Below, piece after piece: positions 46,251 to 61,609 of a DNA stretch of 64,000 nt. The position numbers and the translations under genes were made by a program. The notes below the pieces were generated by a model, which was given only the letters and a program-made list of their open reading frames with translations, was not told where the DNA came from and searched no databases. This stretch comes from Diphasiastrum complanatum (taxonomy: Eukaryota; Streptophyta; Lycopodiopsida; Lycopodiales; Lycopodiaceae). The DNA is taken from NCBI GenBank assembly GCA_029204225.1, contig CM055103.1, positions 6,568,852 through 6,632,851 on the forward strand. Reading direction: 5' to 3'. Numbering within the stretch: the stretch's first letter is position 1; every line of letters starts with the position of its first letter.

Positions 46251-46985
46251 TGTTGCTAACACTTTGGGGCACTATTGGTGTTTGCTGAAATTCTACAGAC
46301 CAGCTCTCTATTCCGTCATTGTACATTAGAGAGAGTCTAACTCAAAGGAAAATCTTGGGAATTTAGCTAGCAACTTATAGGACTATACTTCTTGGTACAA
46401 TGACTGTAACAAGGGTGGAAGAGCAATAAAAAAATATCAAAGATGGAAACTACAATGAAGATTCAGGAATAGTATCACAAAGCTATCTGAATTCAACTCA
46501 AAGCACACCAAAGTAGGCACCAAATATCCACTTTATTGATTTCTCTTCAAAGTACATGGCAAACTATCAACATAAACACATAGGAGCATTGCTGCTAAGT
46601 CTCCTCCCAGCCACCTGCTGCATAGATTATGGATGAGGAATGCCTCTCTCTAGGCTCACTTATACATAATCCTTAAGCACCCACTTAACCCTGACCCTTT
46701 CCTAATGTCGACACATGGCAAGCCCCATGCACAATCGACACTTGCCACTTGGCAGTACCCTGACAAATTGGCAAGCGAGTAGGAGGACCGTCCAACCCGT
46801 GTCACTCATGCACTGGACCAAGTGTCCCAATGAGCATATGACACGTGTCTTGTTGACCGTCAACTCTCCTACTTTTTAGGAGGTCAGTCCAGCAGCCTCT
46901 AAATTAAGACCCAATACCTTATACAAAACACCACAGGCCGGTTTGAGCTATTTTAATATTTACAATTTACAATTTACAAGTAACA
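46251..46985 (-). repeat. 3' LTR of second Ty3 element
   Basis: It starts TGTTGCTAAC and ends AAGTAACA on the plus strand (735 bp) and is followed by a polypurine tract. The AATAAA hexamer on the element strand is at about 46532-46537. The right 440 bp match 50187-50672. Confidence 0.8.
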
Positions 46986-49502
46986 TTCCTTCCCTCCTCA
47001 AGGAACATCATCCGCGATGGTAAAAGAAGGGTACTGTGCATGCAAAGCGTGCGAGGTCGCCTCTCCCAGGTAGCATCAGTGAGAAGTCTACCGTGCCATG
47101 CAACATCGTACTCACGGATCAGACGGTTTCTAAGTTGTCTCTCTCTCCGGTCCAATACTTTGTCAGGTCCGTGGATCACCTCTCCATGCTCCTGAAACAA
47201 TACAAGCCCATCAGTTAGCAAGTTATCACCCTCATGTAAAACCCTCTTTAAGTGTGAAGCGTGAAAAACAGGATGAACTTTATAATCCTGAGGTAACGCT
47301 AGTTTATAAGCAACATCATTAAAATTTTTAACTCTTCCAGGGTCCACAATAACGCGGAGATAACTTGTAACACTTCCCTGTCTTAAGAGAAGTTGAGTCT
47401 TTTGGAATCAGGAGAAACACCATATCTCCTTCCTCGAACTCTCTTGGTGTGCGATCCCGATTAGCAAATGTCTTTGCGCGATCCATTGCATGTTTCACAT
47501 TTTTCTTGGCTAACTCAAGCATCTGTACCATGTGAGTTAGAAAGTCAACAACACTAGGCACTTTATGAGGTATCCCTACAGTAATTGGACTAGCTGGCCT
47601 AAAACCATAGTTCAACTCGAAAGGACTCATCTTGGTTGAGGCATTCTTTTTATCATTGTAAGCAAACTCCAACAATGGCAAATATTTCTCCCATTGCATT
47701 TGCTTAACACTTACCTACGCCCTAAGCATGTCCTCCATGGTTGGTTAACTCTCTCTGTTTGACCATCCATTTCAGGGTGATCAATATTGCACATTCTCAA
47801 CCGCACCTCAAGCTTATCTAGTGCGGCAGTCCAAAAATGACCCGTAAAGCGTGGATCTCTATCAAACACTATGGATGATGGTAACCCATGAAGTTTGAAT
47901 ACATGTTGTATGAATAGATCAGCTACCCTAGGTGCATCTATCTTATAATGGGTTGGAACGAAATGGCCATTTTTGTGAGTCTGTCAACCACAACCATTAT
48001 GGCATCATCTTGAAGCTGCGTACAAGGCAAGTCTGTAATAAAGTCCAACGATACACTCTCCCATCTTCCCTCTGGAATAGGCAACGGGTGTAACGATCCA
48101 GGAACTTTAATCCTTTCGACTTTGTTAACTTGTGACACTTAAAACAGTGTGTCACATAACTATGGACATCTTTATTAATCTTAGGCCACCAAAAACTACG
48201 TTAAGTCAAAATATCATCAGTAAAGGTTACAACAAACTTACCCATGTACGGTCTAGACTCTGAGTACATCATTCATCAACATCATGAATGTACTTGGGGC
48301 GTTAGTTAAACCAAAGGGCATCACAAGATACTCATAATGACCAAACCGAGTTTGGAAGGCAGTTTTATGAACATCCTCTTCTCGAACTCTAACCTGATGA
48401 TACCCACTCTTCAAGTCTATCTTACTAACGAGGAACTTCATGATTAGCTTTTGGTTCTACTTCCATTGGTTGCTGTTGCTGCTCTACTTGAAGATTATAG
48501 GTGGTTATCATCTGGTTTTGTGGACGTTCCTTCCACCGATGATGTCCCAAGCATCCAAAGCATAGATTCTCTCTTTTTGCCCTCTCTTGGTCCTGTGGCG
48601 ACAACATAGAGTGTTGACATCCTTCGGCATTAGGCCGCCCATACAACCCTTTGCCTTTCGGAGCACCAACCCTTTTACCCTTTTGGCCACCTGGAGCTTG
48701 CCCTTGTCCTTGCCCTTGCCATTGGCCTTCGACTTCTTGGAATTTGCGCTTACTCCAAGGCATTTGGCCCCCTTGGGCTCGACCACTCGAGGTTCCCGTA
48801 GTAGGTTCATGGGACTTCTTCCCATCTTCATAATAAATAGCCATTTGAATGGCATTCTGAACAATGTGTGTTTGCTCCTTTAGCACAAAAGGCCGCAAAC
48901 TCTCCTTGAGTCCTTCGATGAAATAAAAGACTTGTAAATACATAGGCACTTCCTAAGGAATTTTCAGCAATGCCTCTCTATATCGATCAACATATTCTTG
49001 AACCGACCAATTGCCTTGCTCGAGGCCTGTCCATTGTTGCATGGCTCAATTCTTTTCAACAAGAGGCACCCAATTTTGCACAAACATCTGTCGAAATGCC
49101 TCCGGAATCCGGTACAAGGCCATCTTTCTCATCTTTTCTCCACCATCGTTGTGCCGATTCCTATAACCAATAGGTAGCTTCAGCAATCATCTCTGTCTCA
49201 TCGGTAACTCCACACATTCCAAAGGCCTTTTCCCATTTATGCAGCAAGTTTTCTACTGCATCTGTGGTTCTTATCGCTACTGCACCTGTAAACTTTGGAG
49301 GGTTCAAGTCCTTAATGGACGTCAACTTGCGCTTCTTGACAAGATCTGGATCTCTTTTAGTTGAACCAGGCTCACCACCCAAATTCCCTGAAGCACTAGG
49401 CTTCAATTGTTCTAAGATTTGCTTTAACATCAGCTCCATGCCATCAACTTTGGTAGAAAGTGCATCGATCCTCTGAGAATCATGTGTAGTATCACTAGCC
49501 AT
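46967..49502 (-). mobile_element. Internally deleted Ty3/gypsy element (gag, part RT, integrase)
   Basis: From high to low coordinates: Gag start MASDTTHDSQRIDALSTKVD at 49502, capsid piece LNPPKFTGAV, then Gag end at 48949-48425. Its knuckle, CFGCLGHHRWKERP, lacks the final Cys. Gag joins directly to the middle of reverse transcriptase ([13 protein letters not shown] and [15 protein letters not shown], 48441-48253) and skips protease and the first motifs. After MNDVLR the YVDD motif and RNase H are missing, and integrase follows: HHCC remnant near 48130, [43 protein letters not shown] and a degenerate chromodomain-like tail (REYDVAWHGRLLTDATWE). LTRs flank it at 46251 and about 50187. Confidence 0.9.
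46986..46999 (-). promoter_or_regulatory. Polypurine tract of second Ty3 element
   Basis: TTCCTTCCCTCCTC on the plus strand reads GAGGAGGGAAGGAA on the element strand, immediately before the LTR start TGTTAC. Confidence 0.85.
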
Positions 49503-50143
49503 AGCAAAAACTAGCCAGGAAACTCAAAGCAACTTGCAAAATTATGCAAAAAACCAGCAACTAAAGCACTTGAAACGAAGCACAAATGGGCCTTTTTTCA
49601 CCCCAAACAAGCTGCATAGAGGGACTACCCTGAATTCCTAAAAGAACTGGATAGAATAGATCCTTTATAGCCGAAATCTGGCAACCCACAAACTCTTTTC
49701 CTTAAAAAGACCAGCAAACAAGGGATTGAAATTGGCAATCTTCAAAAACAAGAGGAAAACTCGGAATAGGAATCTAATAGGCTCTACCCACCAACGACCT
49801 ACCACTAGAAGACTATAGCAACTGTCAGATTCAAAAAATACTGAGAATTGAAAAAGTTACAAACCTTTTACAAATCTAAGGAAGTCTGATTTTTACAAAA
49901 GCAATCAGAAATATAGGCTAGACAACAATAGATGCTCAAAGGCTGCCCAAGGACCAGCAATCCACCATAGGGTTGCAATTTGTAAGCTTCATGGCTCTCA
50001 AAATGCTTAGAAACACTCCTATAGAAGGGCGCTGGCCCACCTAGCATCCAATAAACCCTAATTGAATACGAAAGTGATGCCAAACCCCACACAATCCTGG
50101 AAAGGAACTGTGAATTGAGTCCTCACACATGTGAAAAAGTACA

Positions 50144-50145
<2 letters not shown>

Positions 50146-50186
<41 letters not shown>
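50146..50186. repeat. (CT)n microsatellite
   Basis: About 41 bp of CT. It sits exactly where the 5' LTR of the second Ty3 element loses similarity to its partner. Confidence 0.98.
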
Positions 50187-50187
<1 letters not shown>

Positions 50188-50672
50188 TCAAAGTACATGG
50201 CAAGCTATCAACATAAACACATAAGAGCACTGCTACTAAGTCTCCTCCCAGCCACCTGCTGCATAGATTATGATGAGGAATGCCTCTCTCTAGGCTCACT
50301 TATACATATTCCTCAAGCACCCACTTAACCTTGACCCTTTCCTAACGTCGACACATGGCAAGCCCCATGCACAATCGACACTTGCCACTTGGCAGTAACC
50401 TGACACATTGGCAATTGAGTAGGAGGACTGTCCGACCCGTGTCACTCATGCACTGGACCAAGTGTCGCAATGAGCATATGACACGTGTCCCGTTGACCGG
50501 TCAACTCTCCTATTTTTTAGGAGCTCAATCTAGCAACCTCTAAATTAAGACCCAATACCGTATACCAAATATAATTAGGACAAGTTACCAGAAACTTGCT
50601 ATTTACATTTTTTACGAAACATCACAGGCCGGTGTGAGCCATTTTAATATTTACAATTTACAATTTATAAGT
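50187..50672 (-). repeat. 5' LTR of second Ty3 element, truncated
   Basis: Matches 46545-46980 over about 440 bp at roughly 90% identity by eye. It has an extra stretch near 50570-50620 that may be an insertion. The polyadenylation side (R/U5) is missing and replaced by the (CT)n tract, and the outermost end is diverged. No initiator-Met primer site was found between it and gag. Confidence 0.85.
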
Positions 50673-50876
50673 CTGGCATGTTCACACTGAGGCATGAATA
50701 TAAGTATGTAACAAATAGGGTATACGTACTCTTTATTTTGCTATTTACTTTGATTTATTAGGTAGAAGCAACTAGAAAAAGGGATCTCTAAGCTAGAAAA
50801 TTTTGACATGTATAATCATATTGTAAGAATGCCACACTTAAGATTCAGTTGGTCTTCTCTACATGCATATAAAGTT

Positions 50877-51231
50877 GTCAATCACCATGCACACTAGCTC
50901 CTCATGTCCTAATTGGAGTGCATGGGCCCTCACAAGGTTACTAATTACATTTATGGCCTAGCTCAGAATGATGACATGTAACTGATAAACTCATACATTG
51001 GACTACCGACTTCCACGTCAAGGATTATTCTGAATCCTCTCAACTAGACATGGACATAACATTTTTCACCAATTTTTCAACTTTTAGTACTTACCCAGAA
51101 AATCATTATTTTGACCTCAAATATTGAGTAAGTACTCAAAGATAGAACGATTTTTCAGCTGCTTATCTCTGCTCTACAGTACAATCTTAGATTTGAAAAG
51201 TATACTAAGTGATAAATTTTTCAATCGGGTA
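50877..51231. repeat. Interspersed repeat R1, block B (copy 2)
   Basis: Partner of 10866-11330. It lies before block A here, whereas block A comes first at the other locus. Confidence 0.85.
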
Positions 51232-52290
51232 TGATTCTCTCCAAATTAATAATATCATCTTCATGTAAATTCAGTTTACATGAAACACTGGGTGAGTCAT
51301 TACCTTGCATTGGGAGATCAAAGTTCAAAAGTTAAAGAAACAAGCAATTATAGTCCAAAATTATCCAAAATTTCTCGTAGATAATTCATAAATGCTTCTT
51401 GGTACAAATACTCTTAGAACATCCAAAATTTCAAGGCATAACTGTTCATCAAAATCTCTAGGAGATCCATCAAGATCCAAATGATTTTAACTCAATTCTA
51501 AATACCCTAGATACTCTCTTGAGTTAAATGCCCCTATTTCCAGCATCTGATGCAAGGAAAGAGCAATCATCTAATCTCATTGGATTTGTTTCTCCCAAAC
51601 AATTGGACATTTAGGCTGAAAGACATACACAAGCACTTATAGGCTACAACCTATAATAGAATACCATCCACTAAAGTAAGCAAACTCTCCACAAATAAAT
51701 TGATATATTTTATGAAAATGCTAGTGAGACACTTATACTGATGTCCCATAACACTAACTCTCCCTCCAAATCTTTTTTTGTTTCTAGATCTATTTACCAT
51801 AGATTCATAATAATTCAACTGGCCATTCTATACTTGAGATAGAACTTGTTTTACAACCAATTCCTGGAGATACAATCTTCTGATACATATGGTAAATTTT
51901 TTCAATAGATATCCATAAAATCTATTATGAATAAGCAAGAAGAATGACTGTGTAAGACTCTTGGCCCACTTGGTGGAGAACCCATAAGCAAGACACTTTG
52001 TATGGAGAGTTACACAGATTTTCAAGTTGAGAAAGCTTAAAGGAGGATTTGAGGGCAGCCATGATTGATCCTGAGTGGCTCTGAGATATTTGCTATAGAC
52101 AAGTACCATCTCCCATTAATGTGGCTACATAGGGAATAGATGGTGGATCAAACCAACCCAACCAAACCTAGATCGATCGAATCTAGTCCCCACCCCAAGC
52201 TACACATAGGAGAGATGTCAATCCAACAACATGTATCTGCTACTCCCATATAAAGCTCTCCTCCTGGATAGGTCTATGGGTGTACTTACA
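51232..52290. other. Non-coding, between repeat blocks
   Basis: No coding motif recognised; probably internal sequence of the same old element. Confidence 0.4.
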
Positions 52291-52293
52291 ACC

Positions 52294-52550
52294 TCCAAGG
52301 CTCTACCCCAACTAGGAGCGATTTGGGACACCTCATTAGGGCTACATCAATAGCCTAACCGGGCCATATCTACCACTGACTGATGAGTCACTGCTAGTTC
52401 CATATAAATCCACCATCTTGGGTTTTAGGCCTCAACCATTAATTATGATTTAATACCATGAGGGCCCCAACCCTTCACAATCATAATCAATTCATAGGTT
52501 AAGCTAGGCCTTTTGATCTCCTTACAAGACATAGACCTAAGATTAGTCCA
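52294..52550. repeat. Interspersed repeat R1, block A (copy 2)
   Basis: Partner of 9493-9735, same orientation. Confidence 0.85.
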
Positions 52551-53321
52551 ATTGTGGGCATGACACCTATCACATCAATGCTCATTTGATACAATATATA
52601 TATTGAATCGTTCACCACGATGACTTTCCTTGCATCCACTATCTTGTACCAAAAGTCCATCTTTAGCACTTGCATCAGTTTGGTCCATCCAGTGAGGTGA
52701 CCTCAATTGTGGTTGACTATGACTATTGTGAATATCATAACAATGTGTAGAAACATTGTTCACACTCTACAAGTAATGTCACCATGCCTTGAACATGTAA
52801 AAACTCATGCATTTCCAGCTCGTGCATGCATACTCTTATGAGAGGTTTGTACAGGTGGGAGAGGTTAGAGTAGGAGATATAGTCGTCCAGTGGGTACATC
52901 TGATGAAAAAGTTGCCACTAACAAGGGAGTGCACGAAGATATTGTGTTAGGTCAAGGAGTTTGTTATGTAGTTCCAATTGGGAGTTGTTATCCAAGGGAT
53001 TTTAGTACAAACAAGATGTTTTTTAGTAAAGAAGTAATCTAGCTGAGAACTTTGTTGTGTGCTAGAAGAGGATACAAAGACCATCGACCTAAGTAGGAAG
53101 TGGAGAACATCCAGAGGATATTGTTGAAGCACATCTAATTGTCATTGTTACTAATTTGGAGACAAGAGAGAGATTAGATTAGGGATGGGTGATTGAGGAA
53201 TTGTGTGTTCTAGAAATACTTAGTACTCCGATAGAACTATAATTGCTAGAAGAGAATGGAGAACCATTTGGGGTTATGGAAGATGTACCAAGTCTTTGTC
53301 ATCAAGGACCAATGACTTCTT

Positions 53322-53760
53322 AAAGGGAGAAGGAATGTTAGGCCCAAATGTCACACGTAACATGACCCTGGACCAACCAGTTGCTAGAGGGTTAGTTGAT
53401 TGTTAGCATCGGTGATGGCCGCTAGTCGTGGCTATTCATCGAGTCCAAGCAGGGTCAGGTGTGTCACAAGTAGAGATTTGTTGAGATTATCTAACGAGTT
53501 GTTATAGATGTGGGATTGAGAGTTATTGTTGTGGGCCTAGCCGTCAATGCCAAAGCTAGATGGCATATGAGGGGAGGCTAGTAGGCCAGCTGTGAAGTGA
53601 CGGAGGGGGTTATTGTTCCATGCCAGAGCACAGGGGTGATTGTGATTAGGCCACGCTAGTCCAAATGGGTCAGAGACCGAGAGAATCAATCAAGGCCTAA
53701 TCAACCTTGATGGGAATGGGTGACAAGATACTAGAATAGAAGGTAGCACCTTGGTATTCG
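53322..53760 (+). mobile_element. Candidate polypurine tract and LTR
   Basis: AAAGGGAGAAGGAA (53322-53335) followed by TGTTAGGCCC at 53336 is a typical polypurine tract and LTR start on the plus strand. The preceding 150 bp have a weak resemblance to an integrase tail. The LTR end is undefined and a second LTR was not found. Confidence 0.45.
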
Positions 53761-53769
53761 TTTGATTCT

Positions 53770-54690
53770 TGGCCCATGTCGGAGAGACGAGCTTTAGGAG
53801 AAAAATTTGTAACACTCATATTTTTGAAGCTACTCAGTCACCATGTGCATTTTCGTGATCTACTATACAATATTGTAATGCCAACACAGCTTTTAGAGCA
53901 TAGCCCATTTTGGAATCTTATATGCTTTAACTTTTGTTTTTCATTTAAGTGTGCATCTGTTCTACATATTGCCAAAATGTTGTTGTTAGCATGATTATCA
54001 AGTCCAATACAAAACGTTGTTGGTAACTTTATCCTTTTGACACCTTAGTTTATTATTGTTCACATGTGCTCGCCCTATTCCTCAAATGGATGGCCTTTTG
54101 ACCAACTCGGTAAGCAAAAATTTTCTCCAAAATTGATCTCTGTTTTAGCTTCAATCATATTTGTATGCATCCTCCTGATGAATACGCATCTTAGGTCTCC
54201 AGTAGCTATCACCACTACACTTGGACAGTACTTGTTCAATCTAGTAGATTCTGGTACTAGAAGGCTAGATGGTAGACTATGGTAGGTTGGACGAGATAAC
54301 TCAAAGTACAAGCTCAGCATGCCTACTTTTTCCTTAGTAGAAAAATTATCATTTTTCCCTGAACGTCATTTGCAAAATAACCTAATCAGATTGCTTAGAA
54401 CAATGATAGCCAGGAGATGCTAATCAAGACAACAGGATACATATCTGTGCCAATAACAATGATTGGCTATTTGTCATCCTCACTTGTTGAAGTTCTGTTC
54501 ACATTTACTTCGATCATCAAAAGTTTTATCACTAATTTCAATATTAGCAAACATTAGGGATGAATTTCAATTTGATCATGGTAGCTCCCCTATGAATTGA
54601 ACCGCCTGACACCTAATTTTAGCTGAAACATTCCCTTTTCTTGTTTACCATTTACTCACCTGCCTTCTTTCATCTGTAATTGCACATTGA
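53770..54690. other. Presumed intron of the aquaporin gene, no other gene seen
   Basis: No coding motif. The last 60 bp before 54696 are pyrimidine-rich, as expected upstream of a splice acceptor. Confidence 0.45.
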
Positions 54691-54695
54691 CATAG

Positions 54696-56551
<1,856 letters not shown>

Positions 56552-59500
56552 GATGTAGTGGATTTGGTTGACTGCAGATCCATATTATGTCATCAAACTA
56601 GCCCACTGGTCCAGTAACTATAAGGTTTCATGTTTTTTGTAAAATTTTTATCCCAGTTTAGCACCCACTACCATCCACATGGTGTCAGGTGACAAGTTTC
56701 TGGAGTCTAGATTGCACAAATTATGGGCAGGAGCTCAAAAGTTTTGTAGATGTGAAGAGGAAATTTGTTTTTTTTCGGTATTATGCATTTACCATCAGTT
56801 ATCCCTTAGCTCCTGAAGTGTTCCTTCTAGCCAATTTGGTGAGCATAGGCTTGAGTCATGCATGCTGAACTTCTGGTAGCTATGTGGCTGATTTCGTTCC
56901 TTTATTCTCCAGATCCTTGTTATCATGGGTGATGTGTATCTATTTTCCAAAAGTTCTCTCAGCTGTCCATTCTTGCATGTGCTCTGCCCAAGGTTTGAAT
57001 TTTTCTGGCTGGAACTTCGTTGACTGCATATCGATTAGAGCTGCCATGCAAGTAGCGGTAGGCACATGAAACATTACTCTTAGAAGAGTATCTAAATTTG
57101 GGGCCTGGATGCTATGTATGTTTTGAATCGAACTAGCATAAAGGAATTGAGGAGCAGCTGGATCTAACAACTATCAAAGGTAGTCAGCAAGTAGCTTTGC
57201 GTTGTTACCCTTTTGTGCAGGAACTTATCACATCGGCAAGAGTAGGAAAAACAGATCTTCCTATTTCTCAAAAAGAAATTCAGCTCGTCCTTTGGGTACA
57301 TATGTAATCTGCTAGTTTGGATCATAAACATGATGATCAGCATCATCTTGTTTTGTGGTGATTCTTCAGAAGCCTTCATAGCTACAAAATTTATTGACAC
57401 CTCCTGGTCATCAAAGTAACATGATAGCATAAAAAACTGTTACAGACTTGTCATTGTTTAGTATATGATGAAATTCATTTCTAGCTTAAAATGATTCCAA
57501 TCATGATTCATTTCAAGTATTCCCAGTAGCTACTTGGCATGCAAAATGAATCAAACTAGATATGGAGGGGTTTTTCAAATTCTGTATTTTTGAATGCATC
57601 ATGAACAAGTTAACAAAAGTCTGGCTGTACTTAAGAAATCAAGAACATGTACTATGATGTGCATAACATTCACTAGAATTACCTTGTGTAGACCAAGGTT
57701 TATGCAATAAATGAACTTCGCCAAACTATGATTCAATATTAAAAAAAAGGAGGTGACAACTCCCTAGGACGGGATCATAAATGAGCAAGTAAACTTTTAC
57801 TTGAATCTTTGAAGTTTGAAATATATAGCTAGTGCATAGTTAAATGCCACATCTTTGGCAGCATAAATACAGCTCCTTGTCTATTCTTTTGAATAACACA
57901 TTTGGATGCTACTTGAATCTCGTGTATTGAATCTCTTTGCACTTATAATTTTAGACTTTTATCCATCTTCAAAGAGAAGTCGTAGCTTTTGCTGGCAGAA
58001 CTATTTATTGATTGCCAGACTTGTTGACTGATTTGAGTATTATAAACTAAATATCACATTTTGGCTGATTGTCAAACATGTAATATTTAGTTGTGGTTTC
58101 CTCGAAAACTTATAGGCTTGTTCCTTATTTTGTGGACATGGCAAGCAATTTTAATGTGGACATTTGAGTTAAAGCTTTCTTACAAGGACAATAGAGTGCA
58201 TGATCATTTAATGTAGACACCAATTTGATGTTGCTAGATTTCAACATTTCTCCTATAACTACTTAAGGATGCCTTCTTTTACTTGTGTGCAAGGGTGTAA
58301 CACATTTTCAATTACATGGTGCAATGCGTAGATACCATAAATCACCTAATCATCAGAACAATTAACATCCCTTGCTGGTTTTTAATTATAATTGGACCTA
58401 TACATTTCATTTGTGTTTGGATTGATTATTACCTTTGCCTTTAACGTGCTTATGTAATATTAGATATACTCATAAGTGATTTGAAGTGCAACGCTTGTAT
58501 CGCATTCTGCAAGTCAAAAAATTTCCTTACAATATCGAGGAAATCCTTAACTTTCTCACTTAAACCATATTTTGTTTGCCTTTGCATTTTCACCATAGCA
58601 AACAATTGTTGGTCAAAGAAATGAAGGTCAAATCAAGTAGCCATTTTTGGACAATCATGATAAGTTCTTATACTTAATAATTAATGCTTTCAAAATATTC
58701 ATTGTAGGTTTGAACAAAACTATGTAGCAAAAGGGATTTATTATAGAAAGAAAATGAGAGTATAATAAACATAGATCCAACTAAAACAATTGCTTTCTTA
58801 TGGATCAAGCACTTCCTACTACAAGTTGTATTATCTAATGAGTAGTCCTAACAAGATGCTCACCATTGTGTAGTACTTTTAGTATTATTTTACATTCACC
58901 CTTTCGTGGATGGGTTTTGCAAAGTTTCCATTGTAAATAGTGGGTTGCACATGTGCTTCTGATGTGATTCAAAAGTAGCTTGCACCTAAATGTTTTTGTT
59001 TTTTAAAATTTATGTCAAGGAAAGGAAGCTTCAACTTGGTGCTTATGATTAGAAGCCAAAGAGCTATATTACAATGGAAAAAAGAGATGTGGTATGGTTT
59101 CCAAATATGGGTTGCACATGGAACATGATTGGTGATGTGCAAAAGGCCATTTGGAGCTTAAAGGGAGAGAATGACTAAGGATGTGATAGACCAAAGACCA
59201 AAACCGCGGCTTGAAGAATATTTTTGGTAACTTACTGATTCTCTCCCTATCCTGCAGTGTCTTTTGGTCCACTTTGAATTTAAATAGAAGTATGGAGGGT
59301 CATAGGTCTCTTTATGTAGCATGTAATAGAATGTTTATTAGTGGGAGTGATAAGGTGAGGAGTCTAGAGGAATGAGACAATGCTAAATTCAAGGGGGTAG
59401 TTTCCTTATCATTAAGGTTAGGTTGGATCTATGACCTGATTAGTTCCCCTAATGGGATAAGCCTAAGCGGCATTCCTCACTAGTATAAATAGCTGATCAT

Positions 59501-60860
59501 TAAAGAAGAGATATATGGCAAAGTTTTAAGTTGATGTTTCTACTTTGAATATTGTTAGCAGTGCTTACTGCTTATTAGTGAAAGTGCATCATATTGAAAT
59601 TTCACAATTCTAGCTTGACCAATTTTGGTCACATGCATTGTAATTGGCAAGATGGCCATGTAAATAGATGCCACACGTGCCAAATCACATATGATGCTTT
59701 TCAATAAGTTGATTCCTCATATTACATTGTGATAGCATCTTTGAAATGAGGCAAAAATGTGTTTGGTGACTTATTAGGTTAGATATTAGGGTTAGGGTAT
59801 GAAAAGTTCAGAGCTGCCCTAATATGCTCAGATCCGAGCTTGAAATGTATAAATTCATGATGGGATCTCCATTAAATTATCAAGAAAAATCGAGTTTTTC
59901 CACTTCTATCATCATTGTCTTTTGGTGGCGAGTTCTAGGTATTGGATGTGAGTGTTCTTATGCATTAATTGCTTGGTTTGGAGGGTATTGAACCTATTTA
60001 TAGGTCTGAGAAGCCTAATCAAAAGTGATCTTTAGATTTGATTTTCTCAAGCTTAGATCCTAGATTTGAGTAGTATTGGCTTTGCTCTTGCTACTAGTTG
60101 CTAATCTAGTGATTGTACCTTCAAATTTGGTTTCATTTGAGTGATAATAGATCAAAGAGAACTTGTTTTGCTGAGTTATAGCTGCAGGAACCGAGATTGA
60201 CCCATTTCCATTCAACCAAACCAAATTAGAAAGTTCTTATGAGTTGAATCTTGGAGTACATGTCTTCTAGTAAAGATTCTCATAAGGATTTGAATGCCAC
60301 CACTCTTTAGAAGTTTGGATCATCAATTTGAGAGTTTAATTAGGTCGTTCTTAGGCTTATTAAGGTCCTAAAATATACCTTTTAGGTTCAGATCAAGTGT
60401 TTTGATGATTTTTCATCTAGAAATGCAAAACTAGTGAAAATTGTGTTTCTATTCTACTCGGTTTTGGATAGGTTTGTGATTGAATATGTCAATGTGATTC
60501 AACCTGAATTTAGGAGGCTTTATTTGTAAGACATTTGTGTGTTATAAAGTGCTTTTGGTTCAGTATAGATGGATTCACCCTTCTTGTGAAGTCGAGATCA
60601 AGGAGAAGACTAGTTTGATCAAATCTATAGTAAGTTTGGATCTAGAAGATAGATCAAGCTCAAGATCACCTTAAATATTGTTGAGAAATCAGAGAGTGAA
60701 TAATCTTAGGTCCCAAAGAGAGTGGGATAGCTAGTAGTGATCATATCTTGTACAATCTATCTTGTTTATTTGAATCTATCTCCTTATCATTGAAGATGGC
60801 ATTCATAAGTGCCTATCTTTTGGATTCTAGTGATAGATTGAACTCTTCAAATTATTAATT
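56552..60860. other. 3' flank of aquaporin and AT-rich intergenic DNA
   Basis: The first few hundred bases should contain the aquaporin 3' UTR; no certain polyadenylation signal was placed. From about 57 to 60.8 kb I recognise no gene, LTR pair or tandem repeat. The short ORFs here are not supported by motifs. Confidence 0.5.
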
Positions 60861-60869
60861 TGGAAGTTA

Positions 60870-61606
60870 AGAATGGAATCTATCCTTATCATGCAAGATT
60901 TGATGGATATTGTGAATGGAGAGGAAGATGAGCCAATCCATCCACAAGAAGCAACTAAATACAAGAGAAGGTGCAAGCTTAGCCAAGAGTGGTCCAAGAA
61001 GCACTTCAATCCAACGAGTGGGTTGAAGCAATGACCCTCGACTATGAAGCCTGGATGTCAAAGAACACATGGGAGCTTGTCAATGCACCTGCCGACATGC
61101 ATATCATTGGATGCAAATGGGTGTTCAGGATCAAATACAACAATGATGGATCCATCAACAAATACAAGGCAATCTTTGTGCCAAAGGATATTATCAAGTC
61201 AAAGGTCTTGATTATGAAGACACTTTTGCACTTGTTGCAAAAATGGTAACTTAAGAATTCTTATTTCACTTGCATGTTATCACAATTGGAGGATGTTTCA
61301 ACTTGATGTATCTAATGCATTCCTCAATGGTTATTTAAAAGTTGGTGAAGAAGCAAAAGTATGTCTTTTGTTCAAAAGTCTTTATGGACTAAAACAGCAC
61401 CAAGGTCTTGGTATGCAAGGCTCAACTCTTTCCTCATATCACTTGGATTTCATCTTAGTGATTATGACCCATCATTGTACATTAAGTTTGTAAATAACTC
61501 TTTAGTTATTCTTCTTATCTATGTAGATGATATAATTCTTAATGGAAATGATTTGGAGCTAGTTGAGGAAACAAAATGTGAGGTTCTACACATGTCTAGG
61601 AAGTAG
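60870..61606 (+). mobile_element. Ty1/copia reverse transcriptase N-terminal remnant
   Basis: Plus-strand blocks in order: EALQSNEWVEAMTLDYEAW, NTWELVNAP, IIGCKWVFRIKYN and NKYKAIFVPK (for KYKARLVAKG). Then MFQLDVSNAFLNGYL, KSLYGLKQ, SWYARLNSFLISLGF and VILLIYVDDIILNGND with an intact YVDD near 61519-61530. Three frame changes occur (about 61200, 61260, 61390). The sequence stops soon after YVDD, so RNase H is absent. It looks younger than most copia fragments in the window. Confidence 0.92.
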
Positions 61607-61609
61607 ATA

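Noticed and set aside
54064-54285. 73-codon ORF as the aquaporin first exon
   Set aside because: No donor in the right phase follows it, and it encodes a hydrophobic stretch not expected before helix 1.
59765-59800. TTAGGGTTAGGGTA as interstitial telomere repeat
   Set aside because: Only about two units, expected by chance in 64 kb of AT-rich DNA.
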